A DNA stretch of 64,000 bases, taken from positions 1 through 64,000 of the forward strand of contig JWIT01000001.1 in assembly GCA_000949895.1 (NCBI GenBank), written 5' to 3'. Every line of letters starts with the position of its first letter. Position 1 is the stretch's first letter. Made by a program: the position numbers and the translations under genes. The stretch comes from Agrobacterium arsenijevicii (GTDB lineage Bacteria; Pseudomonadota; Alphaproteobacteria; Rhizobiales; Rhizobiaceae). Positions 60,763 to 64,000 of this stretch are shown piece by piece. The notes beneath the pieces were generated by a model. That model made no database searches. It was not told where the DNA came from and saw only the letters and a program-made list of their open reading frames with translations.

Positions 60763-61115
60763 CACAAAATCTCCGGAAACTGGTGCTGGCCATCATGGCC
60801 GAGTGAAAGCGGCGTTTCCCAAAGCACGGCGGTCAGGGGAAGAGACGCATAGAGATGGGGGAAAAGATCGCCGCCTCTCGAGGGTTCATAGACAAGCTTG
60901 TCGCCAAGGGCGGCACCATCGACCGCGATCAGAAGCAGGTCTGTCTGGCCGGAAAAATGTCTGGCAGCGGTCTCGGCGGCCTGTTTCGCCGTCGAAAAAT
61001 GAATGAAGCCGTCGGTCAGATCGATAGCGGCGCCTTCGAAGACGCCTTTTGCCCTGGCCGCACTCCACAACGTCTCCGGCACGATTTTATAGATGATCGC
61101 GGGCGTTTCCTGCAT
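60762..61115 (-). CDS. DUF952 family protein
   Basis: A 117-aa soluble protein of unknown function ('IIYKIVPETLWSAARAKGVFEGAAIDLTDGFIHFS' fold in parts). The start was set at ATG 61115 with GGAG 6 bases upstream; 26 codons of in-frame upstream sequence are leader. Stop and pyrD start overlap by one base (TGATG). The DUF952-pyrD pairing is common in Rhizobiales. Confidence 0.87.
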   Translation of the reverse strand: MQETPAIIYKIVPETLWSAARAKGVFEGAAIDLTDGFIHFSTAKQAAETAARHFSGQTDLLLIAVDGAALGDKLVYEPSRGGDLFPHLYASLPLTAVLWETPLSLGHDGQHQFPEIL

Positions 61116-61357
61116 GGGGCTCTCCGAAGGCTTCCAAGGCTTTTCAGTCTGGGCGGTTTGCCGCAAAGCAGGTTGATTGTCCACAGTTTCCACGGCATTT
61201 TTATTACTGTTGCGGCTGTTCCCAAGCTTTTTCTTGTAATGCGGAACTGATTAGAGCAACCTTTGGGCGGAGGAGCCGGAAGCGTTTAGACTGCCGGCAA
61301 ACGGGAGTGCACCAGATCTTCTAAAGAACCGCATAACGCCCTTGGGAGGGGGCCAGA

Positions 61358-62008
61358 ATGTCGGAACTTGTCATTATCATAGCAGACGACCACCCGCTTT
61401 TTCGCGGCGCCCTCAAACAGGCCGTAACTGGCCTCGACGGGCAGCAGACCATCATGGAAGCCGGGGATTTTGAGGCAGCACGAAGTGCGGCGACGGCGCA
61501 CAACGATGCCGATCTGTTGCTTCTCGATCTCGCCATGCCGGGGGTGAGCGGATTTTCAGGCCTGATGGCGCTGAGAGCGGAATTCTCCAGCCTGCCGATC
61601 GTCATCGTTTCGGCAACGGACGACGCGACCACCGTTCGCCGTTCCATCGAACTCGGCGCTTCCGGCTTCATTTCCAAATCCTCTGGTATCGATGACATCA
61701 GGGATGGCATTCGCGCCGTTCTGGAAGGCGATGTCTGGATACCGGCAAGCTACCAGGGCGAAAAGGAACATGACCCTGATGTGGCGGACCTTATCGGCCG
61801 GCTCAGAACGCTGACGCCGCAACAGAGCCGGGTTCTGGGCATGCTGGCTGAAGGCCTGCTGAACAAGCAGATCGCCTATGCGCTGAATGTTTCGGAAGCC
61901 ACCGTCAAGGCGCATGTCTCCGCCATTCTGCTGAAGCTCAAGGTCGACAGTCGCACGCAGGCGGTGATCCAGCTCGCCAAGATAAACACATCGGCCATGG
62001 TGGCGTGA
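61358..62008 (+). CDS. LuxR-type response regulator (CrbR/ErdR-like), orphan
   Basis: A 216-aa regulator with an N-terminal receiver (acidic pair in 'IIADDHPLFRG', phospho-acceptor D57 in 'LLLDLAMPG', Lys in 'GFISKSSG') and a C-terminal LuxR/NarL helix-turn-helix ('LTPQQSRVLGMLAEGLLNKQIA', 'VSEATVKAHVS'). No kinase is adjacent. Regulators with this arrangement commonly pair with sodium/solute-symporter hybrid kinases such as the one at 13482, so that kinase is a candidate partner. ATG 61358 has GGGAGG upstream. Confidence 0.9.
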   Translation: MSELVIIIADDHPLFRGALKQAVTGLDGQQTIMEAGDFEAARSAATAHNDADLLLLDLAMPGVSGFSGLMALRAEFSSLPIVIVSATDDATTVRRSIELGASGFISKSSGIDDIRDGIRAVLEGDVWIPASYQGEKEHDPDVADLIGRLRTLTPQQSRVLGMLAEGLLNKQIAYALNVSEATVKAHVSAILLKLKVDSRTQAVIQLAKINTSAMVA

Positions 62009-62033
62009 TTAAGGATTTTATTCCTTTCTTTTC

Positions 62034-62074
62034 TTTACTCCTGACGGGATATGGTCTAGATTCCGTCGAGTAAA
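62034..62074. promoter_or_regulatory. Bulged inverted repeat upstream of the S24 regulator
   Basis: TTTACTC-CT-GACGG (62034-62047) and CCGTC-GAGTAAA (62063-62074) are inverse copies of 12 bases with a two-base bulge and a 15-base spacer. It ends 45 bases before the regulator start and is a plausible autoregulatory operator. Confidence 0.5.
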
Positions 62075-62119
62075 CGACAGGAGCTTTTCTGCCACCGGCT
62101 CCACCTGCGGGCTTTCACC

Positions 62120-62773
62120 ATGCTTTCACACGAGACGATCTGGAGCGCCATTGATACGCTTGCCAAGCGTCACCAGCTGACGCCTTCGGCCTTGGCGAAG
62201 CGCGCCGGTCTCGACCCCACGTCGTTCAATAAATCGAAGCGTTTCGGCCCGGATGGCCGCAAACGCTGGCCTTCGACCGAATCCGTATCCAAGGTGCTCG
62301 AGGCGACGGGGGCAAGCGTCGACCAGTTTTTCGGCTATGCTTTCGGCAAGGCCGCCCAGACGATGCAGCCTTCCGGGGCGGACAATGCCATTCCCCTGCT
62401 CGGTTTTGCGCAGGCGGGTTCCGGCGGCTTTTTCGACGATGGCGGTTTCCCGGCCGGTCAAGGCTGGGATGTGGTGGAGTTTCCCTCTTCTCCCGAGCGC
62501 AAGCAGGGCGTTTATGCGCTGGAAGTGCAGGGCGAAAGCATGATGCCGCTTTACCGCGATGGCGACATCCTGATCGTGGAGCCCGGCGCGCAGGTGCGGC
62601 GCGGCGACCGTGTGGTGCTGAAAAGTCGCGATGGCGAGGTGATGGCCAAGGTGCTGGCGCGGCAAAGCCCCAAGAATATCGAGCTTCTCTCGCTCAATCC
62701 CGAACACCCGAACCGCAGCTTCGACATGGCCGATGTGGAATGGATCGCCCGCATCATATGGGCCAGCCAATAG
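62120..62773 (+). CDS. LexA-like HTH transcriptional regulator with S24 self-cleavage domain
   Basis: A 217-aa regulator. The N-terminal HTH (about residues 8-70, 'LTPSALAKRAGLDPTSFNKSKR') is lambda-repressor-like. The C-terminal LexA/UmuD fold has Ser140 in 'VQGESMMP' and Lys177 in 'GEVMAKVLA', the 37-residue spacing of LexA. A likely cleavage bond A99-G100 lies in 'FAQAGSGG'. This is the chemistry used by SOS-type and phage repressors, but no phage genes are nearby, so it is probably a chromosomal stress regulator. The signal is unknown. Confidence 0.9.
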   Translation: MLSHETIWSAIDTLAKRHQLTPSALAKRAGLDPTSFNKSKRFGPDGRKRWPSTESVSKVLEATGASVDQFFGYAFGKAAQTMQPSGADNAIPLLGFAQAGSGGFFDDGGFPAGQGWDVVEFPSSPERKQGVYALEVQGESMMPLYRDGDILIVEPGAQVRRGDRVVLKSRDGEVMAKVLARQSPKNIELLSLNPEHPNRSFDMADVEWIARIIWASQ

Positions 62774-62845
62774 TCCCCGCAATTGCTGAGACAGACTTCC
62801 CGTGTGCGCCATTACGGCCCGGAAACGCGCGCCAGGAATATTCCG

Positions 62846-63598
62846 TTACAGACCGAGTGTCGTTACGGCGGCATCGACCGTCATGATCTTCGCACCACCG
62901 GACGCTGCCCTGCGGACCAGGTCCTGAAGTTTGCCTTCCGGGCAACCGTAAAAGCTCGGCGTCTGCGAAACATCATGGGTGAAAATGATGAGCCAGCCGC
63001 CATTTTGCAAAACATCCTCGAGCCAGCGGTCGGCGGCATCGAGATAGTTCTGATCCGCGCGCAACTCGACCCCGGCAAGATTGTACGGATCGATGCTGCC
63101 CCGGTTGATGCCGGGCATAATACCCCGTGCGGTCTTGAACCTGCGCCTCAACAGGGGTTGCATGACGGGCGAGGCCATGCCGAATGGAACGGAGAAATTC
63201 CGCTTGTCCCGGTTTTTGTCGAACGAACCCAGCACGGTTTCGTTGTGATCGAGATCTTCTTCGAGCCCGCGCCGTGAAAAACTCGAGAGTTTGCGATGGG
63301 AAAAGGTGTGGCAGGCAAGCTCGTGGCCGGCCGCTGCCAGTTCCGAACAGCCTTTTGTGGAAATCATGTCCTGCTGTTCGTAATGCTGGTCGATAAAAAT
63401 ACCAGCGAGATAAAATGTCCCGCGAACGCCCTCGTCTTCCAGAATGCGCGCGCCCTTTGTCCAAGCGGTCGCCGGTACATCATCGAATGTAAAGGAGACG
63501 ATCGGTTCGGAGGTTTTGATCCGCGCCGCCGGTCCTGGAAAGTACTGCACCAGCCGGTTATTGATCCGGTCTGCAAATGTCCCGATTTTTTGCGCCAT
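62846..63598 (-). CDS. Polysaccharide deacetylase (NodB/CE4 family)
   Basis: A 250-aa deacetylase. The NodB-type metal/catalytic motif 'SFTFDDVPAT' (Asp pair) and 'HELACHTFSHRKL' (H-x3-H region) are visible. No clear signal peptide is present, so it may act in the cytoplasm or its export is unusual. It precedes an O-antigen ligase gene on the same strand (27-base gap), placing it in surface polysaccharide metabolism. Confidence 0.88.
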   Translation of the reverse strand: MAQKIGTFADRINNRLVQYFPGPAARIKTSEPIVSFTFDDVPATAWTKGARILEDEGVRGTFYLAGIFIDQHYEQQDMISTKGCSELAAAGHELACHTFSHRKLSSFSRRGLEEDLDHNETVLGSFDKNRDKRNFSVPFGMASPVMQPLLRRRFKTARGIMPGINRGSIDPYNLAGVELRADQNYLDAADRWLEDVLQNGGWLIIFTHDVSQTPSFYGCPEGKLQDLVRRAASGGAKIMTVDAAVTTLGL

Positions 63599-63624
63599 GC
63601 ATAGCCCCCCGGCCTGTCTGCAAA

Positions 63625-64000
63625 CTACTGTCCCTGTTCAAGTATGTCGTATGCCTGATGCCTCAAACAATAGATTGCGATCAGTAGAGAAGACCAGATT
63701 GGCCCGGTTCCGGTAAAGAAATTACTCTCAAGACACGAAGAAAGCAGCGCATACACCCAAATTCGCGCAAAAAGTCGCGTCAATCCCGGATCCGTACCCT
63801 TGTTCACAGCTATACGAAAGTCGTTTGCGGGTATGATGACGAGCCATATCACGATGAGGATAAAGGCTGGCAGGCCACCATTCAACAGGCTTTCGACATA
63901 GCCGTTATGGGCATGGAAGGCGGTGACCGCCCAGGTGCCGGCAATATCGGCCTGCGCCAGAAGCCGGTCGCTCGTCCAGAATGCCTGGAAACCCTGCCCG
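63625..64000 (-). CDS. O-antigen ligase/polymerase family protein, N-terminus beyond the window
   Basis: A partial membrane protein read leftward; its 5' part lies beyond the window end. The Wzy_C-type signature around 'HAHNGYVESLLNGGLPAFIL' is visible near 63870-63920, followed by several helices ('FILIVIWLVIIP', 'IWSSLLIAIYCL'). Such proteins join or polymerise O-antigen or exopolysaccharide units in the inner membrane. The stop codon is TAG at 63625-63627. Confidence 0.82.
   Translation of the reverse strand, partial: GQGFQAFWTSDRLLAQADIAGTWAVTAFHAHNGYVESLLNGGLPAFILIVIWLVIIPANDFRIAVNKGTDPGLTRLFARIWVYALLSSCLESNFFTGTGPIWSSLLIAIYCLRHQAYDILEQGQ

Noticed and set aside
62120..62773. The S24 regulator as evidence for a prophage
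   Set aside because: No integrase, structural or lysis genes are present on either side, and the neighbours are ordinary chromosomal genes.

Overview
The window is chromosomal DNA of a Rhizobiaceae alphaproteobacterium, most likely Agrobacterium (tumefaciens/fabrum group) or a very close relative. The evidence is the che operon layout (icpA-cheS-cheY1-cheA-cheR-cheB-cheY2-cheD-cheT-fliF, with no cheW), the rhizobial master regulators VisN/VisR, a full-length PodJ polar organiser, the fused-subunit Pha/Mnh antiporter operon, and small alphaproteobacterial families (DUF2948, UPF0262, TIGR02186). GC content and codon use look even throughout. I see no prophage, insertion sequence or CRISPR array. 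The species is inferred from recalled gene order, not from a database search.

Layout. 1-2900: two tandem large flagellin genes, the first cut by the window edge. 3011-3085: tRNA-Thr. 3241-10143: a rightward housekeeping block (murA, DUF2948, hisD, UPF0262, low-molecular-weight phosphatase, infA, maf, yacG, a membrane-anchored unknown). 10171-13263: leftward galE, an aminotransferase and mscL. 13482-16991: a very large transporter-fused hybrid histidine kinase. 17045-30635: leftward motility and chemotaxis genes (a Cache-type receptor, visR, visN, fliF and the che operon). 31581-37581: the seven-subunit-type cation/proton antiporter operon in six genes. 37619-39179: alkB, tRNA-Phe and a coiled-coil membrane protein. 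39347-44850: a leftward beta-oxidation cluster (acyl-CoA dehydrogenase, thiolase, FadJ-like protein) with mosaic repeats in both gaps. 45230-48997: podJ. 49263-51607: a TauE/SafE-TIGR02186 pair and a universal stress protein. 51631-54913: a ligase-associated DNA repair nuclease and helicase. 55036-56099: an Rrf2 regulator and an AhpD-like peroxidase. 56126-57479: two tandem YitT membrane proteins. 57588-62773: a methyltransferase, a small membrane protein, a CAP lipoprotein, pyrD-DUF952, an orphan LuxR response regulator and a LexA-like S24 regulator. 62846-64000: a polysaccharide deacetylase and a truncated O-antigen ligase.

How the genes work together. The central theme is motility. VisN/VisR are the top regulators of the flagellar regulon, the che operon sets swimming direction, FliF is the MS ring and the flagellins form the filament. 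In the che operon almost every gene overlaps its neighbour by 1-4 bases, so the signalling proteins are probably translated in coupled amounts. CheS and CheT are lineage-restricted proteins that probably terminate the CheY signal in place of CheZ.

The most interesting leads are: a 21-bp-phased series of GTTAAC sites upstream of the second flagellin; the DxxxQ motif in CheT with matching acidic-aromatic tails in CheT and CheD; an apparently haem-ligand-less globin domain in the cytoplasmic receptor; palindromic operators near the acyl-CoA dehydrogenase, the Rrf2 gene and the S24 regulator; and several hairpin-rich mosaic repeats.
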